Assembly (NCBI GenBank): GCA_963728965.1
Contig: CAVSMH010000001.1
Span: 248,001-312,000 of the forward strand
Source of the DNA: DASQZT01 sp963728965
Lineage (GTDB): Bacteria; Acidobacteriota; Terriglobia; Bryobacterales; Bryobacteraceae
Reading direction: 5' to 3'
DNA length: 64,000 nucleotides
How positions within the stretch are numbered: the stretch's first letter is position 1; every line of letters begins with the position of its first letter. Under the pieces are notes generated by a model. The model made no database searches. It was not told the origin of the DNA and saw only the letters and a program-made list of their open reading frames with translations. Positions 7,126 through 15,718 of this stretch are shown piece by piece. A program made the position numbers and the translations under genes.

Positions 7126-7417
7126 TAGCCGCATAACAGAAATGGGTCGGGATATTCCACAGCGGCACAAACAGCCAGCGCCGCTCCGGCAAACGGTCAT
7201 AGCCCGGGGCCGGCCGTTGACAGCGCGAACAGCGTCCTCGGATCCCGCCATGCGGTTCCACCCGGATCTCGATCGACTCCGGCCGCCCCTGGCGGCAGTG
7301 CATCCGCACGTCGCAATAAACGAAGCCGACGAAACGTTGCACTTGATTCAAAATCGTCTGAACCTGCAGTTGAATGGCTGGCATCCTTTGCTCGACGGAG
7401 GAGTCTCTTTCTCTCAA
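7091..7417 (-). pseudogene. ISL3-family transposase N-terminal zinc-finger fragment
   Basis: The minus frame has QTILNQVQRFVGFVY, a paired cysteine motif (CSRCQRPAPGYDRLPERRW) and FVPLWNIPTHFCYA, matching the zf-ISL3 DNA-binding domain of ISL3-family transposases. Homology ends near 7130 and an unrelated tail reaches a stop at 7091, so the catalytic part is gone. The start could be 7417 or the internal ATG at 7384. Confidence 0.7.
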
Positions 7418-7532
7418 CTGCAGATTAATCCGTTTGGCTGGAGACCAGCTATTCTCCAGGGCCAGAAGGAGAGGAAGCGCAGACTTGGCGGGCCCGCTTG
7501 GTTATGAGCTTCGCCCTCTTACTAGGAGGTTT

Positions 7533-7610
7533 GGGCGGGGCTGGGACCAGGGTCAAGGCCGAGCGAAGCGAGCCCATAGGGTTGCCTTGACCCTGGTCCC
7601 AGTTCCGCCC
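7533..7610. repeat. Long near-perfect inverted repeat (27-bp arms)
   Basis: Arms 7533-7559 and 7584-7610 are reverse complements at 25 of 27 positions, centred on CTGGGACCAGGGTCAAGGC, with a 24-nt spacer. Transcribed, they would give a very stable hairpin with no following T-run in either direction. It lies between the ISL3 and IS66 fragments, so it may be a mobile-element end, a small non-autonomous repeat or a cruciform. No gene overlaps it convincingly. Confidence 0.75.
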
Positions 7611-7701
7611 TATTCATACTCAGGAGGACGAAGCGGACCCACTGACCGCCTCGCCTCATGGCTACCTTGCCCACAAATCCTGCCATAGAGCCAGAAATGT
7701 T

Positions 7702-8073
7702 TTATACGTCCGCGCGGTCGTACCGTTTTCGCCGTTTCGCTGTGCTCAGATCGATGCCGCTGAGCAGCGCACCTAATTCCTGCGCCGTGATCTCACGCCG
7801 GCATTCTGCGCCGCCGTCGCCCAACCGAACCGCGTACGTCCTCTCCTCTCTCAACCGCTTGCTCCATACGGCGAAACCGTCGCGATCCCAGTACAAAATC
7901 TTCACCCGGTCCTTGCGCCGACTCGTAAACACAAACAGGTGTCCGGCGAAAGGGTCCAACTCCAGGCGCTCCCGGACCAGCGCCTGCAGACTGTCGAAGC
8001 TCTTGCGCATATCGCACGGCGTGACGCAGAGGTACACCCGCACGCTGGCTGGCAGGTGGATCAGCAGCGCCAT
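7702..8073 (-). CDS. tnpB: IS66-family accessory protein TnpB (Orf2)
   Basis: This protein of about 123 aa has the IS66 Orf2 signature: VRVYLCVTPCDMRKSFDSL, a GHLFVFTSRRKDRVKILYWD core and the ELGALLSGIDLS end. TnpB is needed with TnpA and TnpC for IS66 transposition. The start at MALLIHLP (8073) fits the usual length. TnpC should follow on the left and TnpA precede on the right; neither is present, so this is an orphan remnant even though the gene itself is full length. Confidence 0.88.
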   Translation of the reverse strand: MALLIHLPASVRVYLCVTPCDMRKSFDSLQALVRERLELDPFAGHLFVFTSRRKDRVKILYWDRDGFAVWSKRLREERTYAVRLGDGGAECRREITAQELGALLSGIDLSTAKRRKRYDRADV

Positions 8074-8094
8074 CGGGGCGGCACCCATCCGAAC

Positions 8095-8226
8095 GCGGTA
8101 TTGGGGAGCACTCTGTCGATCATCCTTGATTTCGGCATTCCGGTGTTCTTTTGTGGCAACCGCCAGGCCGCCTGTTATTTCGTCCAGGCGTATCTACTCG
8201 CCGCGAACTCGAGGTGGGGAGCATGA
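8095..8226 (+). pseudogene. ERCC4-like nuclease, C-terminal fragment
   Basis: The plus frame entering from the IS66 remnant reads LGSTLSIILDFGIPVFFCGN and RQAACYFVQAYLLAAN. This resembles the last segment of ERCC4/XPF-type nuclease domains. The stop at 8224-8226 overlaps the next ATG (8223) as ATGA, so it formed an operon with the helicase-like gene. The N-terminal catalytic part is missing. Identification rests on a short stretch. Confidence 0.4.
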
Positions 8227-8720
8227 CAGCAGAGCGCACCAGTATCCGAGGCGTGTTGGAAACGGTCTTCCACTCGGGACCAACATTCAGCGCCGGCAGA
8301 CTGCGGGCGCCCGACGGAGCCATCGTGAAGTTCGCCGGCAAGGTGTTCTTTCGCGAGAATGGTGCCGTCCGCCTGGAGGGCCATTGGACGCATCATCCCA
8401 AGTATGGCCGCCAATTCGAGGCCGAGTTCATGGGCCACGATCTGGAGATGGACCCGGATGGCCTAGCCGCCTTCCTGGCGAATCATCCGGACGTGAAGGG
8501 CATCGGCCCGGCGAAGGCGCGGTTGATAGCTGACGCGTTTGGCTCCGGCTTCGACTCGGTTATCCGCAGCAGGCCTGAAGACCTTGCAGCGGCTGCAGGG
8601 TTCCGCTCGAGCCCATTTTCGGGCCTCAGCAGGTGTGGATCCCGTCCAGCACGGCTGTGTGACCCGCGGCCAGTCCGGCCGCATGCCCGAACTCCCACCG
8701 CAGTGCCCGTGACTTTCTAG
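8223..8720 (+). pseudogene. RecD2/TraA-type helicase, N-terminal fragment
   Basis: Residues 1-75 match the N-terminal OB-like domain of RecD2-type SF1 helicases (TSIRGVLETVFHS, FSAGRLR, VRLEGHWTHHPKYGRQFEAE). Residues 80-110 carry the helix-hairpin-helix segment (FLANHPDVKGIGPAKARLIA). Homology ends near 8600; the remainder is Arg/Pro-rich frame noise before a stop. The helicase motor, including the Walker motifs, is absent. RecD2-like genes beside primases are common in integrative elements. Confidence 0.75.
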
Positions 8721-8735
8721 CAGCGCGGGCCGGTC

Positions 8736-9910
8736 TTGCCGCCGCTTTCCAAAATCGGGCGCACACCTGAGGAGATAGCAGAAGGTGAGGAGTCGCACCA
8801 ACTCACGCTCCGCGTCCGGGAGGCATTGACCGCCATTGGCGACCTTTACCACCGGCGGCTGACCGGGAACGCCGAGATGCTGACTTGGTTCCGCAGCAAG
8901 TACGGAATCAGCGAAGACACGATCGCGCGCCTGAAGATCGGCTACGCCGCGAACGACGAGCCCAGTGTCGTTCGCACGCTGATGGAGCGGACCGGTGCGT
9001 TCACGCTGCGGGAGTTGGCGGCGACATCAGCTTTTCGACCGACCGCGCAGGACGGGCTGGTCCCCTTCTTTGACCGTCGCATTATCTTTTCATATTGGAG
9101 CCGGGGCCAGGTCGTCTTCATGATTGGGCGTCGAACACCCTGGACTCCCGATCAGGTCTGGGAGAAAGCGAAATACAAGAAGCTCCCCATCCACAATGAG
9201 CGTGACCACAGCCATGTTGCACCCTGTATCCGGCAACGATGTGCTCTACAACGAGGACGTGTTGCTTGGGCGGCCCGAACGCGTCGTCATCACCGAAGGA
9301 GTCACCGACTGCATTTCGCTCATAGAGCATCTGTTCCCATCGGTGTCGCCGGTGACTGTGCAGATCCGCGAGGCGGATTGGGAACGGCTCCTGGCGAAAC
9401 TGCGTGGCGTGAAAACGGTCTTCATCTGTAAAGACAATGAAGTCTCCGAAGCGGGCATGCATGGTGCCCTGAGAACGGCCCGCGTCCTGGCCGATCACGG
9501 CATTGCGACGCGCGTGGCCGCCTTGCCGATTGGCGAAAAGCAGCGGGCCGCACGCGAGAGGCTGGCCAACGGTAATGCCGAATCCGAGGAATTAGTGGCC
9601 GCGGCGAAGATCGATCGAGATGTTCTTCTTGACGCATGGCAGGCGATCCGGGCCGTCAATGGCGATTTGAGCGATCTCGCCGAGCTTCCCTATTTTCTTT
9701 TCCAACGACAGGGCGCCCTGGTCCGATTGGTTCCGAACGGTGTTGACGGTGCGCTCGAAATCGAACTGGCGCAAGATGCATTCGTGTTTGCGCTCCTGGT
9801 GGAGTCCGCGAATTGGATCAAGGTCACCGAAGAAGCAGTCCTTCCTCTCTCCCCAATAGCTGCCGCGCCAGCGCCACCGTTTGCACCCGCTCCGCAAACC
9901 GCGGCGTATC
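8736..9910 (+). pseudogene. DnaG-like phage/ICE primase, frameshifted
   Basis: Frame one (8736-~9215) has the YHRRLTGNAEMLTWFRSKYG and DGLVPFFDRRIIFSYWSRGQVVFMIGR segments of primase cores. The frame then shifts near 9215-9232. Frame two carries a TOPRIM domain (RVVITEGVTDCISLIEHLFP and KTVFICKDNEVSEAG, with its acidic residues). After about 9600 the sequence changes character (RDVLLDAWQAIRAVNGDLSD and on) and may belong to another gene fused by deletion. Credible coding fades near 9910. The N-terminal zinc-binding domain is absent. It is probably not functional. Confidence 0.7.
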
Positions 9911-10130
9911 CGGCGGAAGTTGGGCCAGCATCCGGCGAGCCCTCCCCGCGAATTCCCGCGGCATCGTGCAGGCGGCCCTCGGACGGCCTGCACGAAGTTC
10001 CACGTCATGGCCGCCCATCACGCAGGCGGAGGTGCCAATCCGAAAAGCGCTGCGACGGAGCCCCTACGCCCCTGGACCTCCGTGTGTCTTCTTCACTGAT
10101 GTGGCGGCGGCGAGACGCTGCCCGCACGCG
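9911..10130. other. Intergenic remnant with a 9-bp inverted repeat
   Basis: No confident gene is visible. A minus-strand frame (10021-9824) with a short protein-like segment (MPREFAGRARRMLAQLPPD..) could be the C-terminal end of a lost gene. An inverted repeat CGTGCAGGC/GCCTGCACG (9965-9973 and 9986-9994, 12-nt loop) has no T-run. It lies downstream of the minus-strand catalase gene and could act in termination. Confidence 0.35.
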
Positions 10131-11102
10131 TCAGGCCTTCGAAACCTGCGCCTGCGTTTGCTTCGCTTCGCGGCGGCGCCGGCCGCTCAACAGGTACAGC
10201 GCGGCACGTAATTCAAGCAGCGGGTCGGCGGAAGGCTCGATCCCCTCCACGCGCGGAATCGGATCGAAGATGATGTGTCGCTGTTGCGCTTCGTTGTCGG
10301 CAGCCTTGGCGGTTAGGACCATGGTGCCCAGCCGAACCGATGGACGGTCCGCGGGCCAGTGGTTGGTTGCGTCATCCACGATGTCGCCTTCCCCGGCCAG
10401 TTGCACGTGGATGTGAAACCGGATCGGTCCTTTCGCGATGCGCTCGCTCAGCTCTTCGAACAGGTAGTTGGGGCCCTTGGCGGCTGCCGCGGCCGGATCC
10501 AGATGTTCGATGCCCGCCTCTGGTGAAAGGCGATAGCGACCGTACCGGGCAGCGCCGCTTTGGTTTAGGAAGCGCATCGCCGTTACCGCGAAGTAGGCTT
10601 CTTTTGCGAAACTCGCCGGACTCGGCTTCGGTATCTGCACGTAGGCCAATGCCGCCGGATGCGTGCCGAGGAACTTCTCGATGGGCGTAGGCGAAGTGTT
10701 CGCCGATCCGCTGGCGGCGATGGCTCGCAGCATCTCGAGAAACTCCTGGCCCGTTCGCGTCGCAAAGCCGTCCGTCGACTGGCCGATGATATCGGTGTGC
10801 ACATGCTCGGCCAGGTGAAACCGGATGGCGATCCCGCGTGGATTCGCGTTGGCATCGTTGTCCGGGATCATCGGAATCCCCGTACCGTCGGAGAACCGCA
10901 CCGTCACCGGCGTAGACTCTCGTGCAACGTGCGGTGCCCGCGTCAGCGAGGCCGCCTCCGAAGATGGGCTGAACGTACCGGTCAGGAGCACCCCTTTCGC
11001 ATGGGCCGGGCGAAACCCGGGATGCAATCCGAATATCGTATCGAATTGCTGCATCACGTCCTTTGCGAGTTGAATGAGTTTCTCGTCCAATGGCAGTGGC
11101 AT
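10131..11102 (-). CDS. Catalase-family peroxidase (small, SrpA-like)
   Basis: This 323-aa haem protein is much shorter than monofunctional catalases (about 480-750 aa) and fits the catalase-related peroxidase group. Visible motifs are the distal His region (FRPAHAKGVLLTGTF), the haem-pocket segment VRFSDGTGIPMIPDNDANANPRGIAIRF (substituted in part) and the proximal Tyr near the end (RAALYLLSGRRRR). It should reduce peroxides, with catalase or peroxidase activity in the cytoplasm. ATG 11102 is chosen because GAGGGAGG lies just upstream; a longer frame to 11231 lacks support. It is divergent from the histidine kinase gene, with about 250 bp between them. Confidence 0.9.
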   Translation of the reverse strand: MPLPLDEKLIQLAKDVMQQFDTIFGLHPGFRPAHAKGVLLTGTFSPSSEAASLTRAPHVARESTPVTVRFSDGTGIPMIPDNDANANPRGIAIRFHLAEHVHTDIIGQSTDGFATRTGQEFLEMLRAIAASGSANTSPTPIEKFLGTHPAALAYVQIPKPSPASFAKEAYFAVTAMRFLNQSGAARYGRYRLSPEAGIEHLDPAAAAAKGPNYLFEELSERIAKGPIRFHIHVQLAGEGDIVDDATNHWPADRPSVRLGTMVLTAKAADNEAQQRHIIFDPIPRVEGIEPSADPLLELRAALYLLSGRRRREAKQTQAQVSKA

Positions 11103-11349
11103 AGTGCCTCCCTCGAAAATAGTCGTTAAGGATACTCGACAGATGTCGGCCCATCGGCATTGGTTGCATCTCGGGTTCGGAACCGCCGCAACGATTGCGG
11201 GGGTGCGCCTCTGATTCGGGTGAATTCTCACATTGTCTGTGCCATTTACACCTGCTCCAGAAGCGTCTGGGAGGTGCTAAACGCGCTCGGCACACAATAA
11301 ATTCTGATATCATCACGCCATCGGTCTTCGGGAGGCCGGGCGCCGCCAC

Positions 11350-13266
11350 ATGTTCTCCAGTTGTACGCCAGATCACGCCACATGGGCCGGCAAGAACCAG
11401 CGTAGACAGCAGGTCCGTGCGGCTCAGGTTCGCTTGCTCTACAGCAATGCCAGAACCGGCACCGCCGTCACCTTACTCGCCGCCCCCGCCCTGGCGTACT
11501 TTCAGTCACGGTTCATTCCGTATGGCACCGTCGTCGCCTGGCTGTCATACATGTTCCTGGTGTGCACGGCCAGGTTCTTTCTCGCCCGCCGTTACCTGCA
11601 CATGGCTCCCGGCCCGGCGCGGATTGCGCCCTGGAGCACCGCCTTTGCCATCGGCGCCGGATTCGGCGGAGCCGGCTGGGGCTTGGCTGGCATCTTTCTC
11701 TACCCCGAAGCGCAGCTCATGCACCAGTTGTTCGTCGTTTTCGTACTGGGTGGCATGATGCTGGGCGGCGCCTCCCTGCTGGCCGCGCGGCCGGAAGCCT
11801 TTCTGGCGTTCCTGACGCCGGCCGGTCTCCTGCCGTCCCTGCGTCTCCTCTTTGAACCCGACCGCGAGCACATCGCCATGGGCTTGCTCGCCATCCTCTT
11901 CACGGCCGCCCTGCTGGTCGCGACGTGGCGCTTACAGCGCACCATCGAATCGTCGCTCGAATTGCAGTTCGAAAACCGGGAACTGGTGAGCGAGTTGCAA
12001 ATCGCCAATAACCAGGCGCTCACTCTCAATCAGCAATTGGAGCAGCGCGTCCTCGAACGGACTGCCGAATTGTACCAGTCCAACCTGCGTTTGCGCGACG
12101 AGATCCGGCAGCGGGAGCAGACCGAAGAGGAGCTGTTGCGCGTGCGCAACCTGGAATCGCTCGGCGTGCTGGCTGGCGGCATCGCTCACGATTTCAATAA
12201 TTTCCTAACCATCGTCCAGGGCAATATCGAGCTGGCCCAGATGGACCTGGATGAGGATTCGCCGGTTCGCGCCACCCTCCAGCAAACCTCCGTCGCCTGC
12301 CGGCGTGCGGGGTTCCTCTCCAACCAGTTGCTGACGTTCGCCAAGGGCGGCGCTCCCATTCGTCGCGTGGTCTCGGTCGCCGAACTAATCCTTGACTCGG
12401 TCAACCTGGTGCGCACAGGCGCCCTGGTCAGCGTCGACGTCGATATCGCCGACGATCTCTGGTGCGCCGAGCTCGATCGCAGCCAGATCGGCCAAGTCCT
12501 TCACAACATCCTTCTGAATGCCAGGCAAGCCATGCCAGAAGGGGGAATCGTGGAAGTCCACGCTGAAAATCTGCTCCCGAGCGGCCAGCCGCCGGACCTC
12601 CGCGAGCAGGTCAGAATCTCCATCCGGGACTACGGCCCGGGCATCCCCGCCGACATTCTGCCGCGCATCTTCGATCCGTACTTCACCACCCGCACGGGGG
12701 GTACCGGACTCGGTCTGACAACGGCCTACGCCATCGTTACCCGCCACGGCGGCCGTATCTCGGTGGACTCGAAAGTGGGCCAGGGCACGGTCTTCGTTCT
12801 CGATTTGCCCGCCACCCGGGAGCGTCCCGCGCCCGAAGTGGCGCCCGCCGCCCGCTTGCGCCGCGGCACCGGCCGACTCCTGGTCATGGATGACGAGGAG
12901 GCTTTGCGGATGCTGCTCGAGCGCGTCCTTACCACGCTCGGCTATGAGGTGCATGCGGCCCGCGATGGCGCCGAAGCCATCGCCTTGTACGAATCCGCCA
13001 AGGCGGCGGGGGTGGGCTACGATGCCGTTCTGTTGGATCTGACGGTTAGCGGCGGCATGGGAGGCGTGGAGGCGGCGGTCCGCTTGCGCGAACTGGACCC
13101 CTCGGCCAGACTGATCGTTTCGAGCGGATATTCCGACGCTCCGGTCATGGCGAGGTTCCGCGATTACGGTTTCGACGACGCCATTCCCAAGCCTTGGCTG
13201 ATGCCCCAACTCAGTGAGGTTTTCGAGCGAGTGCTGGTACGCAAGCCCGAGCAGAACACGATCTGA
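11350..13266 (+). CDS. Membrane hybrid histidine kinase with C-terminal receiver
   Basis: This is a 638-aa protein. Residues 36-195 hold about six hydrophobic segments of an integral-membrane sensor, and 205-265 a coiled coil. The phosphoacceptor is His280 (GGIAHDFNN). The ATPase domain has its N-box (HNILLNARQAM, about 385-395), DYGPGIP (427-433) and GTGLGLTTAY (451-460). Residues 508-633 form a receiver with Asp563 and Lys614. There is no separate output domain, so the receiver probably tunes the kinase or passes the signal to an unseen partner. It sits alone, transcribed away from the peroxidase gene. The ligand is unknown; the N-terminal sensor resembles no named module I can assign. Confidence 0.9.
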   Translation: MFSSCTPDHATWAGKNQRRQQVRAAQVRLLYSNARTGTAVTLLAAPALAYFQSRFIPYGTVVAWLSYMFLVCTARFFLARRYLHMAPGPARIAPWSTAFAIGAGFGGAGWGLAGIFLYPEAQLMHQLFVVFVLGGMMLGGASLLAARPEAFLAFLTPAGLLPSLRLLFEPDREHIAMGLLAILFTAALLVATWRLQRTIESSLELQFENRELVSELQIANNQALTLNQQLEQRVLERTAELYQSNLRLRDEIRQREQTEEELLRVRNLESLGVLAGGIAHDFNNFLTIVQGNIELAQMDLDEDSPVRATLQQTSVACRRAGFLSNQLLTFAKGGAPIRRVVSVAELILDSVNLVRTGALVSVDVDIADDLWCAELDRSQIGQVLHNILLNARQAMPEGGIVEVHAENLLPSGQPPDLREQVRISIRDYGPGIPADILPRIFDPYFTTRTGGTGLGLTTAYAIVTRHGGRISVDSKVGQGTVFVLDLPATRERPAPEVAPAARLRRGTGRLLVMDDEEALRMLLERVLTTLGYEVHAARDGAEAIALYESAKAAGVGYDAVLLDLTVSGGMGGVEAAVRLRELDPSARLIVSSGYSDAPVMARFRDYGFDDAIPKPWLMPQLSEVFERVLVRKPEQNTI

Positions 13267-13372
13267 CCGGTCTCGCCCGGTGCGCCCGGAAACGCGCCGA
13301 CATCCGTTCCGAATCGCCCCTCCGGGAGTCCGAAATCCCTATATACTATTCCTAAGTTCCGGAGGGCCGAGT

Positions 13373-15718
13373 TTGCATCGACAGAGGGGGTACGCCGCAC
13401 GTTGGGTGCCCGTGGTGTTGGTGGCAGGCGCATGCTTCAGCGTGGCCGGCCCTCCACCACCGGCTCCGGACGTTCGCACCACGATCAATCGGTACTGTAT
13501 CGGCTGCCACAATCAGAAGCTCAAAACAGCGGGCGTGGCTCTTGAGGGAGAGCAGGATATCGGCGCGCACGCCGATCTTTGGGAAAGAGTAGTCCGCAAG
13601 CTGAGGACGCGCTCGATGCCGCCGGCGGGACTGCCGCGGCCCGATGAACCGGCGTACGCCTCCGCTCTCTCCACCATTGAGACAACGCTCGACACCGCGG
13701 CCGAATTGCGGCCGAATCCCGGCCGGACCGATACCTTCCGCCGCCTGAATCGGACCGAATACCGGAACGCGATTCGCGACCTTCTGGCGCTGGATATCGA
13801 TGCCGGCGCGCTGCTGCCCGGCGATGACGCGAGCCACGGGTTCGACAATGTGACGGTGGGAGAGCTTTCGCCGACGCTGCTGGAGCGCTACGTCACCGCG
13901 GCGCGGAAGATCAGCCGGCTCGCGCTCGGCAGCCCCGTTCGGTCGCCCGGCGGCGACACCGTCACGCTGCCGCCCGATCTTACCCAGGAGCAGCATTTCG
14001 AAGACCTTCCCATCGGCACACGCGGGGGCGTGGTTGTCCGATATACGTTTCCTTTGGATGCGGAATACGAAATCAATGTGCGGCTGACGCGCGACCGCAA
14101 CGAGCACGTCGAAGGGCTGACCGAGCCCTCTGACGTCGAGTTGCTGCTGGACGGCCAACGCATGGCATTGATCACCGTGAAGCCGCCCTCAGCCGGCAAC
14201 GACTATCACCTCGTCGATAAAGACCTGGACATCCGCATTCCCGTCAAAGCCGGCCCACACCGCGTCGCCGCCACCTTTCCGAAGCGTCCCACGACGTTGC
14301 TCGAAACCGAGCGGCAGCCCTACCAGGCGCACTTCAACATGGACCGGCATCCCCGCATTCAGCCGGCCGTCTATTCCGTTTCGGTGAACGGCCCGTTTCA
14401 CCCCCAAGGCTCCGGGGACACTCCCAGCCGGCGGCGGCTTCTGGTGTGCACACCCGCTACTCCGGCCGGGGAACCAGCCTGCGCGGCCCGCATCTTCTCC
14501 ACGCTGATGCGCCGCGCGTACCGGCGGCCGGTAACGGAGGCCGATCTGCGGGTTCCCCTCGGGTTCTTCCGCGAAGCCCGCCGCGCGGGAGACTTCGAGG
14601 CGGGAATCGAGATGGGACTGCGAGCGGTTCTAGTCAGCCCGGAATTCCTCTTCCGCTTCGAACCGGATCCGGCGGGCGTTGCGCCGGATACCGCTTATCG
14701 GATCGGCGACCTGGATCTGGCATCGCGCCTCTCGTTCTTCCTCTGGAGCAGCATTCCCGATGACGAACTGCTGGATGCCGCCATCGCCGGCAAGCTCCAC
14801 GATCCCGCCACGCTCGAACACCAGGTGCGCCGCATGCTCGCGGACCAGCGTTCCGAAGCCCTGGTGAATAACTTCGCGAACCAGTGGCTCTACCTGCGGA
14901 ACCTGGATGCCGTCAAGCCCGACATGCGGCTCTTCCCGGATTTCGACGACAACCTGCGGCAGGCATTCCGGCGGGAAACGGAGCTGCTTTTTGAGAGCGT
15001 GATGCGCGACGACCGCAGCATCGAAGACCTGCTGCGCGCGAACTACACCTTTCTCAACGAGCGGCTCGCCCGGCACTACGGCATCCCCCACATTTATGGT
15101 AGCCGCTTCCGGCGCGTGACGTTCGCGGGCAACCGTATGCGCGGGGGGCTGTTGCGGCAGGGCAGCATCTTGACGGTTACGTCCTATGCCACGCGCACTT
15201 CGCCCGTCATTCGCGGCAAGTGGATTCTCTCCAATATTCTCGGGATTCCGCCGCCACCGCCGCCGTCTTCGGTTCCGGCGTTAAAGGACAACGCCAAGGT
15301 CGGCCACGCGGTGTCGATGCGGGAACGGATGGCCGAACATCGTGCCCATCCCGCGTGTGCGGGATGCCATCAGCTCATGGACCCGGTCGGCTTCTCACTC
15401 GAGAATTACGATGCCGTCGGCCGTTGGCGCGCGGCCGTGGACGGCAAGCCCATCGACGCCTCCGGCGGCCTGCCCGACGGCAGCCAATTCGAAGGCGTGG
15501 CCGGCCTGGAAGAGGCCTTGCTCCGGCGGCCGGACGCTTTCGCCACGACGTTCTCCGAGAAGCTGCTCACTTACGCGCTGGGCCGCGGCGTGGAGTCATA
15601 CGATGCCCCGGCGATCCGCAAGATCGTGCGCCGGGCGCAGGCCGAGGATTACCGGTTTTCGTCGTTCCTGCTCGGGATCGTCAACAGCACACCGTTTCAA
15701 ATGAGGAGGTCGCAATGA
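13373..15718 (+). CDS. Secreted DUF1592/DUF1588/DUF1585 c-type haem protein
   Basis: TTG 13373 is used because CCGGAGGG lies 7 nt upstream and a signal segment (ARWVPVVLVAGACFSVA) follows directly; the frame extends back to 13214 without support. The 781-aa product has CIGCHNQ near residue 40 (haem c), then domains resembling DUF1587 (LNRTEYRNAIRDLLALD), DUF1595, DUF1592 (LASRLSFFLWSSIPDDELL), DUF1588 (GSILTVTSYATRTSPVIRGK, with a second CAGCH) and DUF1585 (FSEKLLTYALGRGVESYD). Such proteins are abundant in Planctomycetes and Acidobacteria, always beside DUF1552, with unknown biochemistry. The stop overlaps the next ATG. An extracytoplasmic redox role is inferred from the haem motifs. Confidence 0.9.
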   Translation: MHRQRGYAARWVPVVLVAGACFSVAGPPPPAPDVRTTINRYCIGCHNQKLKTAGVALEGEQDIGAHADLWERVVRKLRTRSMPPAGLPRPDEPAYASALSTIETTLDTAAELRPNPGRTDTFRRLNRTEYRNAIRDLLALDIDAGALLPGDDASHGFDNVTVGELSPTLLERYVTAARKISRLALGSPVRSPGGDTVTLPPDLTQEQHFEDLPIGTRGGVVVRYTFPLDAEYEINVRLTRDRNEHVEGLTEPSDVELLLDGQRMALITVKPPSAGNDYHLVDKDLDIRIPVKAGPHRVAATFPKRPTTLLETERQPYQAHFNMDRHPRIQPAVYSVSVNGPFHPQGSGDTPSRRRLLVCTPATPAGEPACAARIFSTLMRRAYRRPVTEADLRVPLGFFREARRAGDFEAGIEMGLRAVLVSPEFLFRFEPDPAGVAPDTAYRIGDLDLASRLSFFLWSSIPDDELLDAAIAGKLHDPATLEHQVRRMLADQRSEALVNNFANQWLYLRNLDAVKPDMRLFPDFDDNLRQAFRRETELLFESVMRDDRSIEDLLRANYTFLNERLARHYGIPHIYGSRFRRVTFAGNRMRGGLLRQGSILTVTSYATRTSPVIRGKWILSNILGIPPPPPPSSVPALKDNAKVGHAVSMRERMAEHRAHPACAGCHQLMDPVGFSLENYDAVGRWRAAVDGKPIDASGGLPDGSQFEGVAGLEEALLRRPDAFATTFSEKLLTYALGRGVESYDAPAIRKIVRRAQAEDYRFSSFLLGIVNSTPFQMRRSQ

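Noticed and set aside
10372..11376. 334-codon minus-strand frame over the peroxidase gene
   Set aside because: It overlaps the well-supported catalase-family gene in another frame and shows no motif.
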